Shown in pieces: positions 1 to 8,021 of a stretch of 64,000 nt of DNA. The number at the start of each line of letters is the position of its first letter. Position 1 is the stretch's first letter. Position numbers and translations under genes: made by a program. The DNA is from Firm-04 sp045591925 (GTDB lineage Bacteria > Bacillota > Clostridia > Oscillospirales > Ruminococcaceae), in assembly GCA_045591925.1 (NCBI GenBank), contig JAZNTW010000003.1, positions 1-64,000 on the forward strand, given 5' to 3'. The notes below the pieces were generated by a model, which saw nothing but the letters and a program-made list of their open reading frames with translations, was not told the origin of the DNA and searched no databases.

Positions 1-1185
1 CTCTACATAAGTAACGCCGGAGAAGTCAAACGACATCTGGAGGCCAGCAGTGCCCTGGTCGTTCTTAACGGTCCAGTCAACGATGATTTCCTCGCCAGCG
101 GATGCGGTCATGGTGTTGTTGCCGGTCATATTGTCAGCAACAGCGGTGTACTCCTTATCCTGCGGAACGAGGTTGTAGATGATCTTGTCAGCAACATCAA
201 CCTTGCTGCCAGAGGTAGAAGCGGTGGTCGTGGTAGTTAAAGAAGTGGAAGGCTGAGTGGAGCTCGGCTCTGTTGTAGCGCCGCCCTCGCCAACAACAAT
301 GGTCAGCGACTCAGACTTGAATGCCTTAGAAGCGGATTCCTCAGAACCCTGAACGCCCTTTACACCAGTCTTGTTGGTAACAACCTTATCTTCAGGGAGC
401 AATTCGTTGGTTTTCTCATCGAACAGAGAGGAAGGTGTGCAGTTTACATACTCCTCGTTGTAGAGATCCAGTACGTAGGTGCCATCTGCCAGGTCTGCCG
501 GCAGAACCAGATCAAAGGAAATCAGAGGAGTCTCATATGCCCAAGCCTCATCCTTTGTCCATGTCTCAACGGTCTCGTAACCAGTCAGATCCTTCGGAGA
601 ACCTGCAGCAACCCATGCGCTGTAGGAGTCGATGTTGTGAGGGCCATCGCCACGCGGGTTATCATCATCTGCCTGGTAGAGCAGTGCGTGTGTAGCCTGG
701 TAGGAAAGATAGTAGCTAGCCGGAGTAAAGATGCAGTAGTTACTATTGTTATAGTAACCAGCGTTAGCGGTTGCACCCTTTTCCTTACCGCTGGTGTATG
801 CACCGGAATCGAGACAGGTGTTCTCTTCTGCAGACCAGGAATCATTCTTGATCTGAATGCCGTAGTTAGAGAACGCATACTGGAAGTTTGTATGCTCTTT
901 GCCGGAATGGTCAGTAACAGTACCCTTACCGAGTGTAGCGTCATCATTGATCGCCATCTTCAGGGACAGGCTGTGGAAGCCGCTCGACTGCGGAACATAA
1001 ACAGAAACAGGAACGGACACGCCGCCCTTATCAACCTTGACCTCATTTTTTCCATCGGAGCGGAACGAAATGATAGTGTTATCGACCGTACCGTTTGTTG
1101 CAGCGTCTGCACTGAAAGTCAGAGCGCCGCCCATAGCCGTCGCTGCCAATACGAGCGACGAAAGAGCAGAGATGAATTTCTTCAT
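1..1185 (-). CDS. Secreted multi-domain protein, cohesin-like module (3' end outside window)
   Basis: The gene starts at the ATG at 1185 after AGAAAGGA and runs off the left edge, leaving about 395 residues. The product opens with a signal peptide (MKKFISALSSLVLAATAMGG). A globular region to about residue 300 follows, then a Ser/Thr linker at about 300-322, then a second module whose GLQMSFDFSGVTYVE stretch resembles the first strands of a cohesin-like beta-sandwich. It is therefore probably cell-surface or cellulosome related. The gene downstream of its promoter side also encodes a cohesin/dockerin protein. The C-terminus, where a dockerin or sorting motif would be, is not visible. The cohesin reading is by strand pattern only. 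Confidence 0.75.
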   Translation of the reverse strand, partial: MKKFISALSSLVLAATAMGGALTFSADAATNGTVDNTIISFRSDGKNEVKVDKGGVSVPVSVYVPQSSGFHSLSLKMAINDDATLGKGTVTDHSGKEHTNFQYAFSNYGIQIKNDSWSAEENTCLDSGAYTSGKEKGATANAGYYNNSNYCIFTPASYYLSYQATHALLYQADDDNPRGDGPHNIDSYSAWVAAGSPKDLTGYETVETWTKDEAWAYETPLISFDLVLPADLADGTYVLDLYNEEYVNCTPSSLFDEKTNELLPEDKVVTNKTGVKGVQGSEESASKAFKSESLTIVVGEGGATTEPSSTQPSTSLTTTTTASTSGSKVDVADKIIYNLVPQDKEYTAVADNMTGNNTMTASAGEEIIVDWTVKNDQGTAGLQMSFDFSGVTYVE

Positions 1186-1388
1186 GACAACTTAATCCTT
1201 TCTGGTTTGACACCTTGAAAGCCGCCTTCTCGGTTCAAACACATATGTTTATTTGGTTTTGTTGGGTTTGCTTTCGGCGTTTTCCCATCGGCGAAATCCC
1301 GACAGGATGGCGGCTCTATGCCGACCACGAATGTTGCAGTTGATACGCGCCTCTCGGCCGCATATCACGGAGCTTGGAATCATCCAGC

Positions 1389-2246
1389 TTACCCGTGCGT
1401 CTGTTGATTCCCCGTGGGTGAGTCCTTCTTTGCTGCGCGAGCGGTATCTTCGGCGTCATCTTCTATGAGCCGGAGCATCAGCGGTATATCGCTCATTGTC
1501 AGCATTCCGTTAGTCTCACAATCTGCGTTTGCGTATGCTGCGGCGCTGAGAGCCAACTCTTCTGCCATTGCACGATGCATCATGACTGCGTCTGCGATCG
1601 TTCGCATTCCGTCCAGATTGATGTCGCCATACATTGTTGCACCGGTCTCATCAATCGGCTTCCATACGTAGCCGTTCTGCACGACAGTCTGACAGCAATG
1701 GGTAATCCCATCCGCATCAACATAGCCAGCAGCTATTGCCGCATCTGCGGCATCCCCCGCTGCTGAAACGAGCTTCAATTCGGCTGCGGAGCCCGCAGGC
1801 ATTTCGCCATTGAGCCGACCTTTCACCGTAAAGAAAGCCTGTTCCGTTCTCAGCCAATATTCTGCGTCCAGAGCAGTCGCCCATCGAATCCACACCATGT
1901 CCTCTCTGATTTCATATTGAAATACAGTATCGGCAAGCTCAGGGTTCGCGAGCGTTTCCGCTTTCTGTGCCCCTGTGTCATACAGCAGTTCTACATCGGT
2001 AATCTCGAGAGCAGCCGTGTCGTATGCGATTGCAAACTCCAATGCGCATAATCCGGGTTCCGGAATCTCATCCAGCGAAAGTGTTGCCTTGAAAAGCCCG
2101 TCCGTGTCCGCTGCCGTCCTATTTAAGACAAGCGCAGTAACAAGCTCTGTCTCCGCAGCATTCGCACAAATCAGATACGATCCCGAAGTACAGTACGCAA
2201 GGAAGCCCGCAGTCAAAACGGCAGCAGCCGCTTTCTGCGCCTTCAT
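1389..2246 (-). CDS. Secreted cohesin-like plus dockerin protein
   Basis: The product is 285 aa, starting at the ATG at 2246 directly after AAGGAGGAAAGG. Longer in-frame starts upstream lie in the leader and are rejected. There is a signal peptide (about 1-30), then a cohesin-like beta-sandwich at about 31-190 (LDEIPEPGLCALEFAIAYD, LEITDVELLYD). A C-terminal dockerin at about 205-270 has two calcium-loop repeats, GDINLDGMRTIADAVMMHRAM and a degenerate second one (ADCETNGMLTMSDIPLMLRLI). One cohesin plus one dockerin is the layout of an adaptor scaffoldin that could link dockerin enzymes to another cohesin. The binding partners are unknown. A sigma-A promoter lies about 260 nt upstream. Confidence 0.8.
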   Translation of the reverse strand: MKAQKAAAAVLTAGFLAYCTSGSYLICANAAETELVTALVLNRTAADTDGLFKATLSLDEIPEPGLCALEFAIAYDTAALEITDVELLYDTGAQKAETLANPELADTVFQYEIREDMVWIRWATALDAEYWLRTEQAFFTVKGRLNGEMPAGSAAELKLVSAAGDAADAAIAAGYVDADGITHCCQTVVQNGYVWKPIDETGATMYGDINLDGMRTIADAVMMHRAMAEELALSAAAYANADCETNGMLTMSDIPLMLRLIEDDAEDTARAAKKDSPTGNQQTHG

Positions 2247-2505
2247 TCCTTTCCTCCTTCTTTCATGAAAATATATATACTCCAAGAAATGCGCTGATAC
2301 ACTTCTTTTCATATATGTTGAACGCCTCGGAGAAATGCTGCGCTCCTTATAATGGATTTGAATCCGTTCCGGAGTGTGCATCGCAGCGAACGTCCATCTT
2401 GTTCCGTACCGGTTACGCACACCCGATTTCCAAAGACCTTTCGCTTCCGTACTAAAGCGCAGGGTTCTCCCTCAAAAGGGTACACGTATCCAGACAATAC
2501 GGCTT
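2247..2505 (-). other. Long, probably structured 5' leader of the cohesin-dockerin gene
   Basis: About 259 nt lie between the predicted transcription start (about 2505, minus strand) and the start codon at 2246. The RNA can form several hairpins: CCCTTTTGAGGG, CGCTT/AAGCG around an 8-nt loop, and a GGGTGTGC/GCACAC pairing. No known riboswitch class was recognised. The in-frame extension of the downstream gene through this region has no ribosome binding site and looks non-coding. Confidence 0.4.
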
Positions 2506-2511
2506 ACTACC

Positions 2512-2540
2512 ATTATAATAAACCGTTGTCACAAAGTCAA
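2512..2540 (-). promoter_or_regulatory. Sigma-A promoter of cohesin-dockerin gene
   Basis: On the minus strand the site reads TTGACT (2540-2535), a 17-bp spacer and TATAAT (2517-2512). Only one base of the -35 box departs from consensus. Confidence 0.75.
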
Positions 2541-2609
2541 GACTTCAATACCGTTTTTGTCATTATTGATAAATATTGCACTTGAAATCTGTGCATTCCA
2601 ACAAATAAC

Positions 2610-2662
2610 ATCCCACGGCTTATCACCCCGAACCATGAGTCCGGAATCATCTGCCGTGGGAT
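2610..2662. terminator. Hairpin terminator downstream of capA-like gene
   Basis: The inverted repeat ATCCCACGGC...GCCGTGGGAT has a 10-bp stem and sits between the minus-strand CapA-like gene and the next promoter. The T-rich tract after it on the minus strand is loose, so it is a moderate terminator. Confidence 0.5.
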
Positions 2663-2691
2663 TCCTGTATTTGTTCATAATAATGTAATAT

Positions 2692-3963
2692 TTACGAGAG
2701 CCACTGATACTCTTTCGGGATATTTGCATCCGCGATTGCATTGATGACGTGCATACCAAAATCCTTTGCAGATTCGCCCGGCGCGTGCGTATAAGGAAGC
2801 GCGTGTGCGTTTGCAAGCTCCTCTGTATACGCATTATACGGATACAGCCGCAGATTTGCAAAGTTTGCATCATAATGCGTGATAACCGGCATGACGCCGA
2901 TATCCTCAATCGTAATCGCTCCGGTTTCGCCGTTCTGAACGATGTTGAAATTCGCCATCTCACCAACAACATTGAAATTATCGGTCTGTGCGGAAATAAA
3001 GTTTCCGAGCGAATAGAATACAAAGCCCTGCGTGCCGTCCTCGCGCACCAGATATTCCATGGTCTGTGCAGTATGCGAATGCGTACCGAGAATGACGTCC
3101 GCGCCCCAGTTCACCATGCTCTGTGCAAGTTCCTTGACCCCCGGTGCGACCACGTGCGTATCCTCATTGCCCCAGTGCGCCGAAACCACGACCACATCCG
3201 CAACCTCTTTCGCACGCTTGATCTGTCGCTCGATCAACTCCGTTTCCGAGGTCATTCCGACGCAAAGCGTGGAGTGATTCGGGATATAATAGCCGTTCAG
3301 CGACTGTGTATAGGAGAGATATGCAATGCGCATACCCTTGATATCCTGCACGCGAATGGTATCCTGATCGGTCGGGCCGCTGTATGCGCCGAGTGCAAGC
3401 ACCGGATTTTTGCGCATCATGTCATTCCAGAAGCTGATTGACGCTTCTAAGCCCTCAATGCCGCGATCCATCAAATGATTGTTGGCAAGTGTGAAGATGT
3501 CAAAGCCCATTTCAATCATCGTATCGGCAAGCACCGGCGGCGAGCAGAAATTGTAATTCGAGCCGGAAACATCAAAGCCCGGTCCGCAGATAATCGTCTC
3601 CTGATTGATGACCGCAACATCCGCAGCCTCAATAATCGGCTTCACATTTTCATAAAGCGGTACAAAATTATATTCTTCTCCGCCAGTGGCTCTCGCCTGT
3701 GCGGCCTTATAAACGTAGGTCTGCACGAGGTTGTCGCCAACCGCAAGCATATTCACACTGATATCCGGCGGTGCAGCCGGCACCGTGGTCGTCGTGATGA
3801 CTGTGGTTGATGTTGCAAGTGTAACAGGCGCTGTGGAATCCGTTACCGCCGGTTCAATGCTCTCACCGGTCGGATTTCCGGATTGTCCGCTGCAAGCAGC
3901 CAGACAGAATAATGCACCGAGCACAAGCAGCGCCGACACTGTTTTTTCCAATCGCTTCATCAT
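2692..3963 (-). CDS. CapA/PgsA-like metallophosphatase-fold lipoprotein
   Basis: The product is 423 aa, starting at the ATG at 3963 after AAAGGA. The N-terminus is a lipoprotein signal with lipobox LAAC at about residue 24, followed by a Thr-rich linker to about 65. The remainder is a poly-gamma-glutamate synthesis CapA domain (calcineurin-like fold). Visible motifs are VGDN, NQET, LANNH, SAHWGNE and GTHSHTAQ, which supply the metal-binding Asp, Asn and His residues of this family. Family members are membrane-anchored and linked to capsule polymer metabolism, but no capB/capC genes lie nearby, so the substrate is unknown. Confidence 0.85.
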   Translation of the reverse strand: MMKRLEKTVSALLVLGALFCLAACSGQSGNPTGESIEPAVTDSTAPVTLATSTTVITTTTVPAAPPDISVNMLAVGDNLVQTYVYKAAQARATGGEEYNFVPLYENVKPIIEAADVAVINQETIICGPGFDVSGSNYNFCSPPVLADTMIEMGFDIFTLANNHLMDRGIEGLEASISFWNDMMRKNPVLALGAYSGPTDQDTIRVQDIKGMRIAYLSYTQSLNGYYIPNHSTLCVGMTSETELIERQIKRAKEVADVVVVSAHWGNEDTHVVAPGVKELAQSMVNWGADVILGTHSHTAQTMEYLVREDGTQGFVFYSLGNFISAQTDNFNVVGEMANFNIVQNGETGAITIEDIGVMPVITHYDANFANLRLYPYNAYTEELANAHALPYTHAPGESAKDFGMHVINAIADANIPKEYQWLS

Positions 3964-4032
3964 TCCGAAATTCCTTTCTTATTCTCAATGGACGTCATGC
4001 GACGAAAAATGTCGAAACCGCCCGATTTTTCT

Positions 4033-4061
4033 ATTATAACACAATCACGTAAAAAATGCAA
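4033..4061 (-). promoter_or_regulatory. Sigma-A promoter of capA-like gene
   Basis: On the minus strand it reads TTGCAT (4061-4056), a 17-bp spacer and TATAAT (4038-4033), about 70 nt upstream of the start codon. Confidence 0.6.
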
Positions 4062-4110
4062 CTTCTATTTTCAAAATTACAGAAAGATTCATAATTATTA
4101 TTTGTCAGAC

Positions 4111-4139
4111 GATATTCTATCAAATAATCGGATATACTA
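4111..4139 (+). promoter_or_regulatory. Candidate forespore-type promoter of gerAA
   Basis: GATATTCT (4111-4118) is followed 8 nt later by ATCGGATATACTA (4127-4139). Nearly the same pair precedes gerAB at 6994-7021 with a 7-nt gap. The TATACTA end resembles the sigma-F/G -10 element (CATWHTA). No good sigma-A -35 box sits 17 bp upstream. The sigma factor assignment is inference. Confidence 0.4.
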
Positions 4140-4164
4140 ATCCAAAATCAAGGAGGTGTATCCC

Positions 4165-5613
4165 ATGCACGTAACCGAATCGCTTGCGCAAAATCTGGAT
4201 ATCATCAGCCATCTGACCGGTGGCTCTGCCGATATTCTGACCGGCCGCCTGACCATCTGCGGCATCCCCTGCGCAATCCTTTCCTGCGAGGGAATGTGCA
4301 GTAGCTCTGCCATCACCGAACAAATCGCTGAACCGCTGCACAGACTTTCCGAGCAATTTCCAAACGGTACCGCGCTGATCCGTTTTTTACAGACATACCG
4401 GCTTTTTGCCGCAGACTGCACCACCGTCACCCACACGACAGACCTGCTGAACAGACTGTACTCCGGCTTTGCTGTTCTGCTTGCTGAGGGTGCTGCTGTT
4501 TGTCTTGCCTGCGGCATACAGGGCTATGCTGCACGAAGCATCTCCGAGCCATCTGGCGAGCTGAATATCTATGGCGCAAAAGAAGGCTTCACCGAAGCCA
4601 TCCGCACAAACATCTCGCTCATTCGCAGGCGTATGAAAACACCGCTTCTGAATTTTGAAATGCTGACTGCCGGTACGCTCTCCGCCACCACGCTATGTCT
4701 CGTATATCTGCGTGACCGTGTACCGGACGACCTTCTGAAAAGCATCCGGCAGAAATTGCAGAAGCTGCCGCTTGAGAGCATCCTTTCCAGCGGATATGTC
4801 CGACCGTTTCTGGAGGGCAGCGATATGCAGCTTGTCCACAGTGTCGGCACAACAGAGCGTCCGGATACGTTCAGTGCAAAGCTGCTTGAGGGCAGAGTCG
4901 GCATTCTCATTGACGGGACACCCTTTGCACTTCTTCTGCCGCAGCTTTTCTGTGAAACCTTTCAGACGCTCGACGACTACAATTATCCCCCTGCATACGC
5001 AACACTTCTCCGCTGGATCAAATATACGGCGGCGTTGATTTCGCTCCTGCTGCCTGCCGGATATCTGTCTGCGGCACTGCATCATCCGGAGCTGCTCCAT
5101 GAAACACTGCTGCGCCTGCTGACCGATTCCGAACAGAATGTGCCGTTTTCGCTTGCAACCGAAATGCTCGGCGTTTTATTTTTGTTTGAAATTGTGCGCG
5201 AAGCCGGTCTGCGGCTTCCCAAAGCCGTTGGCGGTGCGGTTGGAATGATTGGCGGTCTATTGATTGGTGATGCGGCGGTAAAGTCAGGACTCATCAGTAC
5301 ACCGGTGCTGACTGTTGCGGCACTGGCAGCAACCGCAGGCTTTGTGATTCCGGAGCATCATGCTGCACTAACGGTACTGCGACCGGCGTTTATTCTTGCC
5401 GCGGCTGCGGCAGGACTTCCGGCAGTCGCATTGCTTGGCGTGGCGGTTTTATTTCACATCTGCGGTACGGAAATATTCGGCTACCCGATCTCCGCACCGA
5501 TCGCGCCGATTCTTCCCAACCGACTTTCGGATATTTTTGCACGCATCGGGTTTCGCAGACTCTCTCAGAGTAATTTCAACGTATCGGAGATCCGGCGGCG
5601 CGGATACCCATAA
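4165..5613 (+). CDS. gerAA: Spore germination receptor subunit GerAA family
   Basis: The product is 482 aa, normal for GerA-type A subunits. The ATG at 4165 is 8 nt after AAGGAGG. A GTG at 4156 lies inside that site and is rejected. The soluble N-terminal half ends in the family hallmark TTERPD...AKLLEGRVGILIDGTPFALLLP...DDYNYPP. A C-terminal membrane region of several helices follows, from about residue 285. The protein forms part of the nutrient germinant receptor in the spore inner membrane with GerAB and GerAC. Its partner genes lie 1.4 kb downstream, separated by an opposing gene, which is unusual because these three genes normally form one operon. Confidence 0.93.
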   Translation: MHVTESLAQNLDIISHLTGGSADILTGRLTICGIPCAILSCEGMCSSSAITEQIAEPLHRLSEQFPNGTALIRFLQTYRLFAADCTTVTHTTDLLNRLYSGFAVLLAEGAAVCLACGIQGYAARSISEPSGELNIYGAKEGFTEAIRTNISLIRRRMKTPLLNFEMLTAGTLSATTLCLVYLRDRVPDDLLKSIRQKLQKLPLESILSSGYVRPFLEGSDMQLVHSVGTTERPDTFSAKLLEGRVGILIDGTPFALLLPQLFCETFQTLDDYNYPPAYATLLRWIKYTAALISLLLPAGYLSAALHHPELLHETLLRLLTDSEQNVPFSLATEMLGVLFLFEIVREAGLRLPKAVGGAVGMIGGLLIGDAAVKSGLISTPVLTVAALAATAGFVIPEHHAALTVLRPAFILAAAAAGLPAVALLGVAVLFHICGTEIFGYPISAPIAPILPNRLSDIFARIGFRRLSQSNFNVSEIRRRGYP

Positions 5614-5629
5614 TAATATAAACGGAAAT

Positions 5630-5670
5630 GCCGCGGCGCTCCCGATTTTTCATCGGAAGTACCGCGGCAC
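5630..5670. terminator. Bidirectional hairpin between convergent gerAA and LRR-dockerin genes
   Basis: The outer stem is TGCCGCGG/CCGCGGCA, with an inner stem (TCCCGAT...ATCGGAAG). It separates the two converging reading frames, which end at 5613 and 5683. Confidence 0.6.
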
Positions 5671-5682
5671 ATCTTCAAACGA

Positions 5683-6846
5683 TTATTTCACCAGTGCATC
5701 CCAATCGGTCGGGACGCCTGCAACGCTGTTCTGCACATAATAAAGCAGAATCAGCTGCGCATCGGCAGAATCAACTGCGCTGTCACCATTGACATCCGCA
5801 GCCGTCTGCTGCATTTCGCTCAGCTTCACTTCTTCGCCGGCAACACTCTGCGTATATACGCGCAGGACACTCTGTGCATCATCCGAGCCGATCAAACCGT
5901 TCAGATCCCAGTCACCCTTCGTTGTCTGAATGACCTCAAACGGATAGTCGCGCGGTTCGCAGAACGCCTCCAGCGTCGAATCCTCAAAGCCACGGAGCGT
6001 GCCTAAGAAACCTGCTACGTGCTTGCAGTAGGTATTGGAAATCGTACCGTCCAGATCATAGATTTCGCAATCGGGATTCAGAACCGTAATGCGCTCCATT
6101 CCGGTGCAGTTAAAGAAGCCATAGCGGCGAATTTCTTTTACATTTTCCGGCACCAGTACACTCGTAATGTAATAGTTATAGGAAAATGCACCCGCGCCGA
6201 TTGCGGTAACATCCGACGGAATCGTAATGTCGCCCGTACAGGCTTTTCCGTCAATCAGCACATGATTGATGATTACAAACGGATTCTTTTCACGCTGTGC
6301 GTCCATCCACGGCGTATTCAGGAACGCATCCTCACCGACCGTTTCCAGACCCTCCGGCACGGTCAGGTCTGCAAGCGCGAGACATTTTGAAAACGCAAGC
6401 TCTCCGATGCTCGTTACCTTCTCCGGAATCGCCAGTGTTTCCAGCTTTCGGCTCTCCTGAAACGTGTTATTCGGTATGCTGGTCAGATTCTTCGACAGCA
6501 CAACGGATTTGAGCTGAAAACAGCTCTTGAACGACTCCGCGCCGATCTCGGTAACGCTGTCCGGCACGGTAAACGCCGTCACCTTTGTGTTGTACTTGAA
6601 CGCGCCTGCTCCGATTTTCGTCACAGGGAGCCCCTCGATTTCCGCAGGTATCACGACTTCACCGGAAAGCTCGGACGTAAAACCCGTAATCGTAACCGAA
6701 CCATCCGCAATTTCGTACTTCAGCCCCTCAGCTTCCAGTACAGTGTCCTCTGCGGCAAGCACTGCCGCAGGTGCCGGCAATACCGCTGCGCCTGTCCCGA
6801 TCAGACAAGCAGCACACAGCAATGCCGCGCCTCTCCTTTTTTTCAT
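5683..6846 (-). CDS. Secreted BspA-type leucine-rich repeat protein with dockerin
   Basis: The product is 387 aa. A signal peptide (about 1-31) precedes about eight LRR_5/BspA-type repeats of roughly 23 residues from residue 45 to 265 (for example LPVTKIGAGAFKYNTKVTAF and KVTSIGELAFSKC). A C-terminal dockerin at about 310-380 has calcium loops DWDLNGLIGSDDAQ and DVNGDSAVDSADAQ. LRR_5 proteins commonly bind host or substrate surfaces, and the dockerin implies display through a cohesin. It is transcribed against and between gerAA and gerAB, so it looks like an insertion into an ancestral ger operon. Start is the ATG at 6846 after GAGGGGAAA. Confidence 0.9.
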   Translation of the reverse strand: MKKRRGAALLCAACLIGTGAAVLPAPAAVLAAEDTVLEAEGLKYEIADGSVTITGFTSELSGEVVIPAEIEGLPVTKIGAGAFKYNTKVTAFTVPDSVTEIGAESFKSCFQLKSVVLSKNLTSIPNNTFQESRKLETLAIPEKVTSIGELAFSKCLALADLTVPEGLETVGEDAFLNTPWMDAQREKNPFVIINHVLIDGKACTGDITIPSDVTAIGAGAFSYNYYITSVLVPENVKEIRRYGFFNCTGMERITVLNPDCEIYDLDGTISNTYCKHVAGFLGTLRGFEDSTLEAFCEPRDYPFEVIQTTKGDWDLNGLIGSDDAQSVLRVYTQSVAGEEVKLSEMQQTAADVNGDSAVDSADAQLILLYYVQNSVAGVPTDWDALVK

Positions 6847-6993
6847 AAAAATTTCCCCTCTCGAATCATGTTATCAGCATTTACCCGATACTGATTCTTT
6901 TATCATAGCATACTATATATCGGATACGCAAGACATACCGCCAAAGATTGGCATTCTGAACAAATCAATATTTCTTTTATTCGCCATTCACCG

Positions 6994-7021
6994 GATATTC
7001 TCCAAGATATCGGATATACTA
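6994..7021 (+). promoter_or_regulatory. Candidate forespore-type promoter of gerAB-gerAC
   Basis: GATATTCT (6994-7001), then a 7-nt gap, then ATCGGATATACTA (7009-7021). It closely matches the element before gerAA (4111-4139), supporting shared control of the separated germination genes. Confidence 0.4.
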
Positions 7022-7049
7022 CTTCCGATTGATGGAAAGGAGTAAGCCG

Positions 7050-8021
7050 ATGCAAACTCAGGGTCAATGGAGCGCCGTACAAGCTGCCGCAGTCATTATA
7101 CTGCTGCGGCTGTTCCCGTTTTTCTGTTGTGACGTACCATTTTCGGGGGCATATGCCGGACAAATGCTATGCACTGCGCTCATCCAAATCACGCTCATCC
7201 TGCCGATGCTGCATTTTCGCTACAGATTGCAGATTACACCAAAGCTGCTCCGGCTCTTTCGCCTCGGTGCTGCATTTGAGGCTGCATATCTGACAATGGC
7301 ATTCTATCGGCTTTGCATTCAGCTCAAGCTACAAAGTGCGCCAATTCTCCTGCTCATGCTGCTCCTGACGCTGCTGTATACGGTTTCCCTGCACGACCGT
7401 GCAACCGCGCGAACCGCAACGCTTCTGCTCTGTCTTGCAGGTGCGGGCTTTCTGCTGTTCCCCGTCAGCGGCATCGGTACGGCGCAGCGTGTTCTGCTAT
7501 ACACGCCGGAGCCGACACGCTTCACGATGTCTGAGTGGGCAAATGCCTGTGAGCTGCCGCTATTGCCGCTGATTCTGCAAAAACAGACGGAATCTGCCGC
7601 AAAACGCAGCTCCCTTGCATGGGGCGCATTCCGAATCCTGTTTTTACCGGCAGTCGTCCTGTTCGGGACGATGCAGAACGGCAGACTCCGTTTGTTTCAA
7701 GGGAATCCCTTTTTTCTGCTGCTCGCACGCACACCGCTGTCGGAGGCGTTCCGGATAGACGGCTTCTGGCTTCTTCTTGCATTCGGCTGCGGCACACTCG
7801 CTGTCACATTCTGTCTGCAAACCGCAAAGCCGCATCTGCAAGCAAAATGCCGGATGCTTGCCGCTTCCTTTCTGCCGTATCTGTTCTTTCTGGCAATGTT
7901 TTGGATTTTGCCGGAGCAGCAAACGGCAATCTCTGCCATGGTCAATTTGCTGTTCGGCATTCTGATTCCATGGGGCATCATTTTATTCCGCTGCTGTATC
8001 AATCGGAGGAAACTCGCATGA
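7050..8021 (+). CDS. gerAB: Spore germination permease-like subunit GerAB family
   Basis: The product is 323 aa with about nine to ten hydrophobic helices covering nearly the whole chain, as in the GerAB/endospore germination permease (APC superfamily) family. It is somewhat shorter than the usual 360 or so residues. The ATG at 7050 follows AAAGGAG by 9 nt. Earlier in-frame TTG and ATG codons overlap or precede that site. The stop overlaps the gerAC start (ATGA), so the two are translationally coupled. In characterised receptors this subunit senses the germinant. Sequence similarity is weak by eye, and the assignment rests on topology plus its place between the A and C subunits. Confidence 0.8.
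   Translation: MQTQGQWSAVQAAAVIILLRLFPFFCCDVPFSGAYAGQMLCTALIQITLILPMLHFRYRLQITPKLLRLFRLGAAFEAAYLTMAFYRLCIQLKLQSAPILLLMLLLTLLYTVSLHDRATARTATLLLCLAGAGFLLFPVSGIGTAQRVLLYTPEPTRFTMSEWANACELPLLPLILQKQTESAAKRSSLAWGAFRILFLPAVVLFGTMQNGRLRLFQGNPFFLLLARTPLSEAFRIDGFWLLLAFGCGTLAVTFCLQTAKPHLQAKCRMLAASFLPYLFFLAMFWILPEQQTAISAMVNLLFGILIPWGIILFRCCINRRKLA

Noticed and set aside
4010..4016. Single perfect TGTCGAA (0A box) downstream of the capA-like promoter
   Set aside because: One isolated 7-mer is expected several times by chance in 64 kb; no second box nearby.
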